Origin: an uncultured Bacteroidia bacterium
GTDB taxonomy: Bacteria; Bacteroidota; Bacteroidia; Bacteroidales; UBA932
Length of the DNA stretch: 51,698 nt
Direction of reading: 5' to 3'
Assembly (NCBI GenBank): GCA_902774145.1
Contig: CACYHC010000011.1
Span: forward strand, 1-51,698
A model generated the notes under the pieces. That model did not search any database. It was not told the DNA's origin and worked only from the letters and a program-made list of their open reading frames with translations. Positions 27,630 to 36,691 of this stretch are shown in pieces (within the stretch, counting starts at the first letter, position 1; the number at the start of each line of letters is the position of its first letter). The position numbers and the translations under genes are program-made.

Positions 27630-28925
27630 TTACTGCATATTGGTTACTGATTCGTACACGGCCTTCATCTTGGCAGCCGCGTTGTTCCATTTGAGGTTGT
27701 TCACCTCGTCAAAGCCCTGGGCGCCCGCAAAATGCGAAAGGGCGGGATAATTGATCAGGGCGTAAATGTCGTCGGCGAGGGCGTCCACATCCCAGAAGTC
27801 CACCTTGAAGGCATAGCGGAGCACCTCGGCGGCACCCGACTGCTTCGAAATGACCGACGGGACGCCGGTACGCATCGCTTCGAGCGGCGAAATGCCGAAA
27901 GGCTCGGAGACCGACGGCATGATGTACACGTCCGAAAGGGCGAACATCTTCTGCACCTCCGCGCCGCGCAGGAAGCCCGTGAAGTGGAAACGGTCGGAAA
28001 TGCCCAGGCGCGCCGCGTGACGGATGCAGCGGTTCATCATATCGCCGCTGCCGGCCATGACGAAACGCACGCCTTTGGTCCGCTTGAGGACCTTCGCCGC
28101 CGCGTCGATGAAGTATTCCGGGCCCTTCTGGAAGGTGATGCGCCCGAGGAAGGTCACGACCTTGTCCTTCACGCCACGCTCCGCGACGATGTTCTCGCGG
28201 CCGCTGAAATCCACCGCATTGTGCACGGTCACCACCTTTGCAGGGTCGATGCCGTACTTGTTGATGACGATGTTGCGCGTGAGGTCGCTGACCGTAATGA
28301 CGCGGTCCGCCGCCTCCATGCCGCGCTTTTCGATGGCATAAACGCGGGAATCCACCATATCGTCGGTGCCGCGGTCGAAAGAGGTCGCGTGCACGTGCAC
28401 CACCAGGGGCTTTCCGGTCACTTCCTTCGCGGCGATGCCGGCCAGGTAGGTCAGCCAGTCGTGCGCGTGGATGAGGTCGAATTCGCCGTCCCGCTCGCGG
28501 GCGATGGTGGCCGCCACCTGGGCGTACTTGGAGACCTCGTCCAGCAGATTTGCCCCGTATTTGCCGGAGAACTTGTATTTCTGGCCGTACTGGATACGGA
28601 ATTCCTTGTTCTCTCCCCGCTTCTCGTTCTCGATGGCCTCGCGGAAGGCCTCTTCGTCAAGATAGGGCTTGAGGTTGGAGCCGATGCGCACGAACTGCAC
28701 CTTCTCCAGGAATTCGTCCACGGACTCGCTGAAATTCGCCACGGCGACGTCGCTGGCATTGACGATGGTCGTGGCACTCTGGTCCTCGTCGCCGGAAGCG
28801 GAAGGCATCACGAAAATCGTCTGCACGCCGTTCGCCGCAAGACCTTTGACAATGCCTTCGCAGGCGGTGCCGAGTCCGCCCGCAATGTGCGGGGGAAACT
28901 CCCATCCGAACATCAGGACTCTCAT
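27630..28925 (-). CDS. Glycogen-synthase-like glycosyltransferase (GT-B fold)
   Basis: 431 residues. It begins MRVLMFGWEFPPHIAGGLGT, the Gly-rich donor-side loop typical of glycogen synthase and GT4 enzymes. The C-terminal half has SVSEPFGISPLEAM and GVPSVISKQSGAAEVL, the E-x7-E nucleotide-sugar signature region. In this setting it is the likely glycogen synthase, adding glucose to the alpha-1,4 chain. Whether the donor is ADP- or UDP-glucose cannot be seen; no glgC is in the window. It overlaps the debranching enzyme gene by 4 nt (ATGA). Confidence 0.88.
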   Translation of the reverse strand: MRVLMFGWEFPPHIAGGLGTACEGIVKGLAANGVQTIFVMPSASGDEDQSATTIVNASDVAVANFSESVDEFLEKVQFVRIGSNLKPYLDEEAFREAIENEKRGENKEFRIQYGQKYKFSGKYGANLLDEVSKYAQVAATIARERDGEFDLIHAHDWLTYLAGIAAKEVTGKPLVVHVHATSFDRGTDDMVDSRVYAIEKRGMEAADRVITVSDLTRNIVINKYGIDPAKVVTVHNAVDFSGRENIVAERGVKDKVVTFLGRITFQKGPEYFIDAAAKVLKRTKGVRFVMAGSGDMMNRCIRHAARLGISDRFHFTGFLRGAEVQKMFALSDVYIMPSVSEPFGISPLEAMRTGVPSVISKQSGAAEVLRYAFKVDFWDVDALADDIYALINYPALSHFAGAQGFDEVNNLKWNNAAAKMKAVYESVTNMQ

Positions 28926-30865
28926 AACTTACCCTCCTTCTTGAAACGGTTGATAAAGTATTCCACCGAGAGGAGCGCCGCCGTACTGGTGGCGCTGGAA
29001 ATGGCGCCGTGCGGTTCGTGCGGGGGGTCTCCGTCGTAGAGTTCGGAGAAGGCGCCCACGCCGTGCTTGCCCAGATCTTCAAAGAAGCCCTCGATGAGCC
29101 ATTCGGCTTTCTTGACGAAGGCCTCGCCCTTCACCTTCAGGCAGACCTCCACATAGGGAGCGAGCAGGAAAGGCCAGCAGGAGCCCTGCTGGTAGGCCAG
29201 GTCGCGGTCGATCTGCGTGCCCTCATAGACCCCGCGGTACTTCACGTCGCGCGGCGACAGGGTACGGATGCCGCGGCGGGTCACCAGCTCCGCGTCAAAG
29301 ACGCGCAGGATCGGAGGAATCAGTTCGTCGGGGACGGGACTGTATTCCAGCGCCAGGGCGTAAATCTGGTTGGGACGGATGTCGGGGTTGCGGCCGCCCG
29401 CGTCCACAACATCGGCAAGACAGCCGGTTTCCGGGTTCCAGAAGGTGGGGATGAAACTCTCCAGCACCTGGTCCCGGACGGGCGTCCAGCGGGCGACGAA
29501 ACTGCCGCCGGCGGAGCCGAAACGGGTTTCCATATCGATGGCGAAGCACAGGGCGTTGTACCAGAAGGCATTGGTTTCCACCTGGAAGCCCGCCCGCTCG
29601 GTCACGGGGCTGCCGTAGGCATAGGCGTTCATCCAACTGAGCGCCACGCCGTTCATCTGGGCCCAGAGCAGACCGTTGGGCTGCAGGGAGACTTCCTGCC
29701 GCTCACCGGGCGCATAACTCTCGATGATGCCCCGCACGATGACGCCGTACTTCTTCCAGACCTTTTCCGGCGATGCGCCGAACTTGATGTATTTCTGGAG
29801 GATCACCGGCAGGTACAGGGGCGCTTCCACCTGCGTGGTGCGGCGGAAGAGGCGCTCCTGCTCGTCGGCGATCAGGTTGTCGAGAATTTCTTCGAATTCT
29901 TCGGGACGGCCGGCGCAGAGGGTAAGCCCGGGCAGTGCCAGCAGGGTTTCCCGCAGCAGGCCGGTCTTCAGCCAGGAGAAGCCCGCGTTGATGCGCTTCC
30001 TGTTGTTGTGATTGACAATCAGCAGGTTGGCGCAGCGCACCAGCTGGTCATGGAAATTGGTAATCGCCGGCATCGCCGCATAAACGGCGTTGAAGGTACG
30101 CTTGAGCTGAGCGGGATTGGCTTCCGCGATGGACGCGGAAAAGACCACATCTTCGCCCTTCTTCAGCGTCAGGACCAGATTCCCGGGGACGAACAGGTCC
30201 TCGCGGCAGTCGAAGCCGCGGCGGTATTCGTCGGAATAGGTAATGCCCTCGTACCAGGACGGGGAAGACTCGAACACCGCGCTGCGGGTGTTGAGCTGCA
30301 GGAAGAGGTCCGGGAAGCCGGGATAGAGTTTGAAGGAGACGCCGCCGGGCACCTCGCGCGGGGCCGTCATCGCGGCGTCGTTGCGGTGCGTCAGGTCGTG
30401 TACGTTGCGGAAGGCCAGGAAGGGCTTGAGCAGCAGTTTCACGGACGCGGGGCCCTCCACCAGGGAATAGCGGATGAGCACCTGGTCGCGGTCCTGGTTG
30501 AGCAGCAGGGTCTTGGTGAAGACCAGGTCGCCTACCTTGTAGGTAATCTTCGGCGCGGGATCCGCCTCGAAGTCGACGATATACTTGTGGCCGCGGGGAT
30601 CGTAGACGTCGCCGTAGCAGTGAATGCCCAGGTTGAAGCGCTTGCCCGAGAGGTCGAGCGTTTCATCGAGGGACGAAAGGAGCAGGTACTTGTCGCCGCC
30701 GAAGCGGTCGAGCGTCACCGAGAGCAGGCCGTGGTAGCGCCGGGTGTTGCAAGTCACCGTGGAGGTGTTGCAGACGGCGCCGCTCTTGTTCGCCAGCAGG
30801 ATTTCCCGCTTGAGCGAATAAGAGAGGTTGACCAGCTCCGCCTTGTTGAATTTCAGAAATGACAT
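28922..30865 (-). CDS. Glycogen debranching enzyme (amylo-alpha-1,6-glucosidase type)
   Basis: 647 residues. The N-terminal domain (~1-230) is the bacterial-archaeal GDE N-domain, including CNTSTVTCNTRRYHGLL. The C-terminal (alpha/alpha)6-barrel domain contains NAFWYNALCFA, YALALEYSPV and AYQQGSCWPFLLAPYVE. It removes alpha-1,6 branch stubs from glycogen. It starts 1 nt after the branching enzyme stop and overlaps the glycosyltransferase start by 4 nt, so making and removing branches are tightly coupled in expression. Confidence 0.9.
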   Translation of the reverse strand: MSFLKFNKAELVNLSYSLKREILLANKSGAVCNTSTVTCNTRRYHGLLSVTLDRFGGDKYLLLSSLDETLDLSGKRFNLGIHCYGDVYDPRGHKYIVDFEADPAPKITYKVGDLVFTKTLLLNQDRDQVLIRYSLVEGPASVKLLLKPFLAFRNVHDLTHRNDAAMTAPREVPGGVSFKLYPGFPDLFLQLNTRSAVFESSPSWYEGITYSDEYRRGFDCREDLFVPGNLVLTLKKGEDVVFSASIAEANPAQLKRTFNAVYAAMPAITNFHDQLVRCANLLIVNHNNRKRINAGFSWLKTGLLRETLLALPGLTLCAGRPEEFEEILDNLIADEQERLFRRTTQVEAPLYLPVILQKYIKFGASPEKVWKKYGVIVRGIIESYAPGERQEVSLQPNGLLWAQMNGVALSWMNAYAYGSPVTERAGFQVETNAFWYNALCFAIDMETRFGSAGGSFVARWTPVRDQVLESFIPTFWNPETGCLADVVDAGGRNPDIRPNQIYALALEYSPVPDELIPPILRVFDAELVTRRGIRTLSPRDVKYRGVYEGTQIDRDLAYQQGSCWPFLLAPYVEVCLKVKGEAFVKKAEWLIEGFFEDLGKHGVGAFSELYDGDPPHEPHGAISSATSTAALLSVEYFINRFKKEGKL

Positions 30866-30866
30866 A

Positions 30867-32867
30867 TCATCTGTCGTTTTGTTCCAATACTATCGCGCAG
30901 CGGCACGGGAGGTACAGGTACAGGGTATGGTCGTACGCCTGGTTCCCGTTCGGGCAGTGTTCCGCCACGGCAATGTGCCTTTCGCTGCCGGGGAGACGTC
31001 CGAATCCGCCGAACTCCGGCTCGTCCGAATTGAAGGCCATTTTCCACTCCCCCTGCGGCGCTGAAAATCCGTAATTCTCAAAGGAATTCTCCGGATTGAA
31101 ATTAAATGCAAAGATAGTGTTTTGTCGCTTGAAAATCAAGATTTTTTTCTCTTCGTCGGCGACAAGCAGTTCAGGACGCGCCGAGAGAGCCGCGCACGCG
31201 CGGAGATAGTGCACCATTTTGCCGTCGAAGGCGCTGAGGAAACGGTAGCGCAGGAAGGGGCTGTCTTCCAGCGACCACTGCCGCCGGGCGTACTTGTACG
31301 ACCAACCGTTCCCCTCCCGCGGGAAGTCGATCCACTCGGGATGTCCGAACTCGTTGCCCATAAAGGTCAGGTAGCCGTCCCCGGCGGTAGCGGCGGTCAC
31401 CAGCCGGATCATCTTGTGCAGGGCGACGCCCCGGTCCACCAGCAGGTTCTGCGATTCCGTGTTCATCGACCAGTACATCTCCTTGTCGATCAACCTGAAA
31501 ATCAGCGTCTTGTCACCGACGAGCGCCTGGTCGTGGCATTCGGCGTAACTGATTGTCCGCTCGTCGGCGCGCTTGTTGGTCAGCTCCCACCAGACCTCGC
31601 CCATCGACCAGTCCCAGTCGGATTTTTCCTTGATCCACTTGATCCAGTGGTCGGCGATACCCATCGCCATCCGGTAGTCGAAGCCCTGTCCGCCCGCCTC
31701 GAAGGGCGCGGCCAGGCCCGCCATTCCGCTCATGTCCTCGGCGATGGTGATGGCATCGGGGTTGATTTCGTGAATGAGTTTGTTCGCCAGGGCCAGGTAA
31801 CTGACGGCGTTTTCATCGACGCCCTGGTCGAAGTACAGCGCATAATCGCCGAAGTCCTTCCCCAGGCCGTGGTCCCAGTAGAGCATACTCGTCACCCCGT
31901 CGAAGCGGAACCCGTCGATGTGGTATTCCTCCATCCAGTATTTGCAGTTGGCGAGCAGGAAATACTTCACCTCGTCCTTGCCGTAATCGAAGCAGCGGGA
32001 CCCCCAGGCGGGGTGATGCCCCTGCGGTCCAGCGTAAAAGTAGAGGTCGTCGCGTCCGTCCAGCCGGCTCAGGCCCTCCGCCTCGTTCTCCACGGCGTGG
32101 GAATGCACGATGTCCATGATGACGGCGATGCCGCGGCCGTGCGCGTCGTCCACCAGCCGCTTGAACTCTTCCGGCGTGCCGAAACGCGAGGACAGCGCGA
32201 AGAAATTGGAGACCTGGTAGCCGAAGGAACCGTAGTAGGGATGCTCCTGCAGGGCCATGATCTGGATGCAGTTGTAGCCGAGCTTCTGGACACGGGGCAG
32301 GACGTTTTTCCGGAAATCCTCGAACGAGGCCACTTTCTCCTCTTCGGAGGACATCCCGATATGGCACTCGTAGATGAAGGGATTGTCGATTTTTCCGGGA
32401 CGGCGATGGCGCCATTTCCAGCGGGGCGTATCCCAGACCTGGGCGCAGAACACCTTGGTCTCGGGGTCCTGGACCGCCCGCGTCACATAGGCTGGCAGCC
32501 GTTCCCCGGCGCCGCCGGACCACTCCACGAACATCTTGTAGCGCTGTCCGTGGCTGAGGAACCCGGCGGGAATCTTCAGTTCCCAGTTGCCGCCGCCGAT
32601 GGGCTGCAGCGCCCAGGCCGGCGTGCGCTTCCAGTTGTTGAAGTCGCCGGTGAGATAAATGCGGTTGGCGCTGGGCGCCCATTCGCGGAAGACCCAGCCC
32701 CCGTCCTCCGTGCGGTGCAGGCCGTAATAGAGGTGGTTGTTGACGGAAGTGCGCAGGCTCTTTTTTCCGCAGAGTTTCTTGCAGTCCGCCAGAATGCGCG
32801 CGTGGCGTGCCTCGATGGCTCCTTTGAAAGGTTCCAGCCAGGGATCGGTTTCGTAAATCTTCTTCAT
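30867..32867 (-). CDS. glgB: 1,4-alpha-glucan branching enzyme (GH13, eukaryotic-like)
   Basis: 666 residues. The N-terminal CBM48-like domain has WVFREWAPSANRIYLTGDFNNW. The GH13 barrel carries the catalytic Asp in DGFRFDGVTSM (about 321), Glu in ITIAEDMSGM (about 377) and Asp in YAECHDQALVGD (about 444). The compact N-terminus and these motifs resemble plant and animal branching enzymes more than E. coli GlgB. It introduces alpha-1,6 branches. The start overlaps xseB by 4 nt (ATGA), linking the glycogen module physically to exonuclease VII. Confidence 0.94.
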   Translation of the reverse strand: MKKIYETDPWLEPFKGAIEARHARILADCKKLCGKKSLRTSVNNHLYYGLHRTEDGGWVFREWAPSANRIYLTGDFNNWKRTPAWALQPIGGGNWELKIPAGFLSHGQRYKMFVEWSGGAGERLPAYVTRAVQDPETKVFCAQVWDTPRWKWRHRRPGKIDNPFIYECHIGMSSEEEKVASFEDFRKNVLPRVQKLGYNCIQIMALQEHPYYGSFGYQVSNFFALSSRFGTPEEFKRLVDDAHGRGIAVIMDIVHSHAVENEAEGLSRLDGRDDLYFYAGPQGHHPAWGSRCFDYGKDEVKYFLLANCKYWMEEYHIDGFRFDGVTSMLYWDHGLGKDFGDYALYFDQGVDENAVSYLALANKLIHEINPDAITIAEDMSGMAGLAAPFEAGGQGFDYRMAMGIADHWIKWIKEKSDWDWSMGEVWWELTNKRADERTISYAECHDQALVGDKTLIFRLIDKEMYWSMNTESQNLLVDRGVALHKMIRLVTAATAGDGYLTFMGNEFGHPEWIDFPREGNGWSYKYARRQWSLEDSPFLRYRFLSAFDGKMVHYLRACAALSARPELLVADEEKKILIFKRQNTIFAFNFNPENSFENYGFSAPQGEWKMAFNSDEPEFGGFGRLPGSERHIAVAEHCPNGNQAYDHTLYLYLPCRCAIVLEQNDR

Positions 32868-33052
32868 AGGGACTCGTCCGTTTTTTCCCAGCCTTCGCGG
32901 AGCGTGCGCAGATAGGACCGGCAGGCCTCCACCCGTTCCGCCGACTCCCTGAGGTACTTTTCAATCTCAGGAAGTCCCGTCGCGGGATCTTCGATGCGGG
33001 CGGCAATCTCCTCCAGGCGGGAAAGTGCCTCAATATAGTTAAAATTTTTCAT
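32864..33052 (-). CDS. xseB: Exodeoxyribonuclease VII small subunit
   Basis: 62 residues, short even for this family. The typical signature is present: NYIEALSRLEEIAARIED followed by a second helix (IEKYLRESAERVEACRSYL). It forms the helical small subunit that binds the XseA coiled coil. It overlaps xseA by 4 nt upstream and glgB by 4 nt downstream. Confidence 0.9.
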   Translation of the reverse strand: MKNFNYIEALSRLEEIAARIEDPATGLPEIEKYLRESAERVEACRSYLRTLREGWEKTDESL

Positions 33053-34182
33053 ATTTTCTTATCCACTATGCATTTAAGGCTTCCGTCGAGGAACAGGACA
33101 TCAATCCAGTCACCCGGGCGGAGGCCCTCCGCGCGCTTGAGCACCACGCCGGCCGCATCCGTCACCAGGGAATAGCCGCGCTCCAGCACCTTCTTCGGGT
33201 CCGACGCCAGAATCCGCTCTTCCAGGCCCCGCACCCGCTGTTCTTCCGCCGACAGGCGCGAAAGGGCCGACAGACGCAAGGCCGCGGCCGTCGAGAGCAG
33301 GCGTTCGTCCTCAGCGGCAAAAGCGTCGATGAATTCGTCCGCGAGGGCCGTCGGCGTCTTGACCGCGCGGAAGGCCACCCGGTCGGCGATATGGTGGTCC
33401 CGCTCGTGCCCGATAGCGGTAAATACCGGAAGCGGGCAGGTCGCAATCGCAAAGCAGAGGTCGTAATCGTCGAAGCAGGACAAATCGCCGGCAGAACCGC
33501 CGCCGCGCAGGATCAGCACCGCGTCGAAGCGCTTGTCCGCCGTTTCCACCCGCTGCAGCGCATCCGCGATGGAAGCCGGTGCGCCCTCCCCCTGCATCGC
33601 CGCTTCAAACAGTTCCACGCCGAAGGCGAAGCCGTAGTCATTGCCCGTGAGATGCCGCACGAAATCGCCGTAACCCGCCGCCGTGGCCGCCGAAATCACC
33701 GCCAGCGCATAGGGCAGGTCCGGCAGGGAAAGCGCCTGCTGCGCGTCGAGCAGCCCCTCCCGCTCCAGCTTCTCGAGCGTACGGCGACGTTCCAGTTCCG
33801 CGGCGCCGAGCGTAAATTCCGGCTGGATTTCGTCGATGACCAGGGTCAGCGAATAGATGCCGCTGTAACTGACCTGCACACGGGCGAGGATCTGCATCCC
33901 CGCCTGCAGTTCCCCGCCGAGGGCTTCCAGCAGGAAAGGACGCAGCAGGCGGTAGCGGGAACTCCAGACCACCGCCTTCGCCCGGGCCAGCACGCTGCCG
34001 TTCTCCTGCTCGACGAGATCCAGATAACAATGGCCGTTGGCCTTGACGGAAACAGATGCGATTTCCGCCTGTACCCAGCATTTGGCGGGACAGGCGGACT
34101 CGACGCCCTCTTTGATTCGCCCCTGCAGTTCGGACAGGGCGAGCGGCGTTACTTCTTGCGGCAGAAAATCTGGACCGGGCAT
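33049..34182 (-). CDS. xseA: Exodeoxyribonuclease VII large subunit
   Basis: 377 residues. An N-terminal OB-fold (~10-105, with [20 protein letters not shown]) is followed by the catalytic domain with [28 protein letters not shown] and [12 protein letters not shown]. It degrades single-stranded DNA to short oligonucleotides. The coiled-coil part after the catalytic domain is only a few tens of residues, against a much longer one in E. coli XseA (456 residues). The protein ends with the conserved [13 protein letters not shown] and a small beta segment. The ATG lies 34 nt inside der; no better start is seen. Confidence 0.92.
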   Translation of the reverse strand: MPGPDFLPQEVTPLALSELQGRIKEGVESACPAKCWVQAEIASVSVKANGHCYLDLVEQENGSVLARAKAVVWSSRYRLLRPFLLEALGGELQAGMQILARVQVSYSGIYSLTLVIDEIQPEFTLGAAELERRRTLEKLEREGLLDAQQALSLPDLPYALAVISAATAAGYGDFVRHLTGNDYGFAFGVELFEAAMQGEGAPASIADALQRVETADKRFDAVLILRGGGSAGDLSCFDDYDLCFAIATCPLPVFTAIGHERDHHIADRVAFRAVKTPTALADEFIDAFAAEDERLLSTAAALRLSALSRLSAEEQRVRGLEERILASDPKKVLERGYSLVTDAAGVVLKRAEGLRPGDWIDVLFLDGSLKCIVDKKI

Positions 34183-35462
34183 CCTGTCAGGTTAAAATGT
34201 TCACGAAGCTGGTTCTCCAGGAAACGCTTGTAGGGTTCCTTGATATACTGGGGCAGATTGCAGAAGAAGGCAAAGGCCGGGAAACGCGTGGGAAGCTGCG
34301 TCACATACTTGACTTTCACATACTTCCCCTTCCAGGCCGGGGGCGGGGTTTCCTCGATGACGGGCAGCAGGGCCTCGTTGAGCCGCGCCGTGGGAATCTT
34401 CTGGGAATAATTGGCATACACCTGCTCCACGGCATCCAGCACGTCGGCGATACGCTGCTTCTTCTCCACGCTGGTAAAAATCACGGGCACGTCGTCAAAA
34501 GGGGCGACGCGGGCCTTGATGCCCCGCGTATATTCCCGCATCGTATTGCTGTCCTTCTCGAAAAGGTCCCACTTGTTCACCACCAGCACACAGGCCTTGC
34601 GGTTGCGCACGATCAGGTTGAAAATATTCATATCCTGCGCCTCCATACCGGAAGTGGCGTCAATCATCAGGACACAGACATCCGCGTTTTCGATGGCGCG
34701 GATGGACCGCATCACGGAATAAAACTCCAGGTCCTCCTTCACCTTCGCCTTGCGGCGGATACCGGCTGTATCGACCAGCATCAGGTCGTGGCCGAACTTG
34801 TTGTAGCGGGTGGAAATGGAATCGCGGGTCGTCCCGGCAATCGGCGTCACGATATTGCGCTCCTCGCCGAGCAGGGCGTTCGTCAGCGAAGACTTGCCCA
34901 CATTGGGCTTACCGATAATCGCCACGCGGGGAATACCTTCCAGCGGATCGGCGGCATCGGCGGGGGTTTCGGGCGGAAGGGAGGCGACCACCGCATCCAG
35001 CAGGTCGCCGGTACCGCTGCCGTTCGCCGCGGAAATCCCGTACAAATCGCCCAGGCCCAGGGAATAGAACTGATAGGTATCAAACACCTTCTCGCCCGAA
35101 TCCACCTTGTTCACGCAAAGAACGACCGGCTTCTTGCTCCGACGCAACATCGCGGCGATGGCGGAATCATAATCGGTCACACCCGTCCCCGCCTCCACGA
35201 CGAAGAGCACCACGTCCGCCTCCTCGACGGCAATCTCCACCTGCGAACGGATGGCCTTCTCGAACACATCCTCCGACGCATTCGTATAACCGCCCGTATC
35301 CACGACGGAAAATTCGCGGCCGCACCACTCGCAGCGGCCGTAATGACGGTCGCGGGTCACGCCGGACTCGTCATCCACAATGGCCTGACGCATCCCGACC
35401 AGGCGGTTAAACAGTGTGGATTTCCCTACATTCGGTCGTCCTACAATCGCTACAAGACTCAT
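34149..35462 (-). CDS. der: Ribosome-associated GTPase Der (EngA)
   Basis: 437 residues with tandem GTPase domains. The first P-loop is GRPNVGKST (8-16) and the second is GKPNVGKSS (~183). G3 motifs are DTGGYT and DTAGIRRK, with NKVD and NKWD as G4, followed by a C-terminal KH-like domain. It is needed for 50S subunit assembly. The frame opens with a TTG at 35468, but the ATG at 35462 gives the canonical N-terminus MSLVAIVG. It is 38 nt downstream of a small membrane-protein gene and overlaps xseA by 34 nt. Confidence 0.96.
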   Translation of the reverse strand: MSLVAIVGRPNVGKSTLFNRLVGMRQAIVDDESGVTRDRHYGRCEWCGREFSVVDTGGYTNASEDVFEKAIRSQVEIAVEEADVVLFVVEAGTGVTDYDSAIAAMLRRSKKPVVLCVNKVDSGEKVFDTYQFYSLGLGDLYGISAANGSGTGDLLDAVVASLPPETPADAADPLEGIPRVAIIGKPNVGKSSLTNALLGEERNIVTPIAGTTRDSISTRYNKFGHDLMLVDTAGIRRKAKVKEDLEFYSVMRSIRAIENADVCVLMIDATSGMEAQDMNIFNLIVRNRKACVLVVNKWDLFEKDSNTMREYTRGIKARVAPFDDVPVIFTSVEKKQRIADVLDAVEQVYANYSQKIPTARLNEALLPVIEETPPPAWKGKYVKVKYVTQLPTRFPAFAFFCNLPQYIKEPYKRFLENQLREHFNLTGCPVQIFCRKK

Positions 35463-35500
35463 ACACAAGTTTCACCGGTTATTAAGTTATTCGCAATCTT

Positions 35501-35716
35501 TCACTTCGTTACCCGCTCGCAGGCGTCGCAATCACTGCAAGGACGAGGATGAAAGGATGCATCCTCATCCTTGAAACAGCGGATTCCCCGCTTGCGCATC
35601 TCCTCGTTACTGCCTACATCGAACTTCGGGAACTCCTTGCGCCTCAGCAGAATATTGAAGCACAACAGCAGCACGCAAAGCGCCACGATGAGAATAGACA
35701 GTATAATCAGCTTCAT
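35501..35716 (-). CDS. Small Cys-rich single-span membrane protein
   Basis: 71 residues. Residues 2-23 form one membrane span (with Cys14 and Cys19). The soluble remainder contains a basic patch (RRK, MRKRGIRC), Cys47 and a CxxCxxC cluster at Cys60, Cys63 and Cys66 close to the C-terminus. A tail like this could bind a metal or an Fe-S centre, but that is inference. I recall similar short membrane proteins in Bacteroidota genomes but know no function. It is 3 nt after prs and 38 nt before der, both housekeeping genes. Confidence 0.75.
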   Translation of the reverse strand: MKLIILSILIVALCVLLLCFNILLRRKEFPKFDVGSNEEMRKRGIRCFKDEDASFHPRPCSDCDACERVTK

Positions 35717-35719
35717 CCT

Positions 35720-36691
35720 TTAAAACATAAAATCAGGACTGATCGGCTCGTAGTTATATACTTTATGGATGATACGGGCAAAGACTTCCGTCATGGAGAC
35801 GATGCGGATCTTCGGATCCTCCGCCAGCTCCGGATGCGGAATCGTATCCGTAATATACACGGTCTCCAGCGCCGACGCATGAATCCGCTCCAGCGCCTTT
35901 CCGGACAGGATACCGTGCGTCGCACAGGCACAGACGCTCGCAGCCCCCTTCTCCTTGAGGACATCCGCCGCCTTGCACAGCGTCCCCGCCGTATCGATCA
36001 TATCGTCGACGATAATGACATTCTTCCCCTCCACCTCGCCGATGGCCGTAATCGACCCGACGACATTCGCCCGCTCGCGCGTCTTGTGACAGATAATCAC
36101 CGAAGCGGCCAGCGCCTTGGCATAGGTATTGGCCCGCTTGGCACCGCCCATATCCGGCGCGGCTATCGCCAGGTTCTCGATATTCAGCGAGGCCAGGTAC
36201 GGAATGAACACGCGGCTGGCATACACATGATCCACAGGAATGTCGAAAAAGCCCTGGATCTGCTCGGCGTGCAGGTCACAGGTCATCACCCGGTCGGCAC
36301 CGGCGGCCCGCAGCAGGTTCGCCACCAGTTTCGCGCCGATCGCCACGCGCGGCCGGTCCTTGCGGTCCTGGCGCGCCCAGCCGTAATACGGCATCACCGC
36401 AATCACCTTGTCCGCCGACGCCCGCTTCGCCGCATCGATGGTCAGCAGCAGCTCCATCAGGTTGTCTGCGGGCGGAATGGTGGACTGGAGAATGTACACC
36501 GTAGCCCCCCGGACGCTGTCCGAAAAGTGCGGTTGGAATTCTCCGTCGCTGAACGGCGTCACTTCCAGATTTCCGAGATGCAGTTCCGGCTCGCCGGGCG
36601 AGCGGAGCTGGTTGAGATGTTCAATCACGCGGCAGGCGAAGGCTTCCGAAGCCCTGCACGCGAACAATTCCATTCTGTGGCTGTGAATCAT
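35720..36691 (-). CDS. prs: Ribose-phosphate pyrophosphokinase
   Basis: 323 residues. It makes PRPP from ribose-5-phosphate and ATP for nucleotide, His and Trp synthesis. Visible motifs are the ATP-flexible-loop region YYGWARQDRKDRPR, the Mg-binding CDLHAEQIQGFFDIPVD, and the PRPP loop VIIVDDMIDTAGT. Its start overlaps the engB stop by 4 nt (ATGA). Confidence 0.95.
   Translation of the reverse strand: MIHSHRMELFACRASEAFACRVIEHLNQLRSPGEPELHLGNLEVTPFSDGEFQPHFSDSVRGATVYILQSTIPPADNLMELLLTIDAAKRASADKVIAVMPYYGWARQDRKDRPRVAIGAKLVANLLRAAGADRVMTCDLHAEQIQGFFDIPVDHVYASRVFIPYLASLNIENLAIAAPDMGGAKRANTYAKALAASVIICHKTRERANVVGSITAIGEVEGKNVIIVDDMIDTAGTLCKAADVLKEKGAASVCACATHGILSGKALERIHASALETVYITDTIPHPELAEDPKIRIVSMTEVFARIIHKVYNYEPISPDFMF

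Noticed and set aside
31109-31116. A perfect TATCTTTG on the minus strand inside glgB
   Set aside because: It lies in the middle of coding sequence, more than 200 nt from the next start, so it is probably chance; I did not list it as a promoter.
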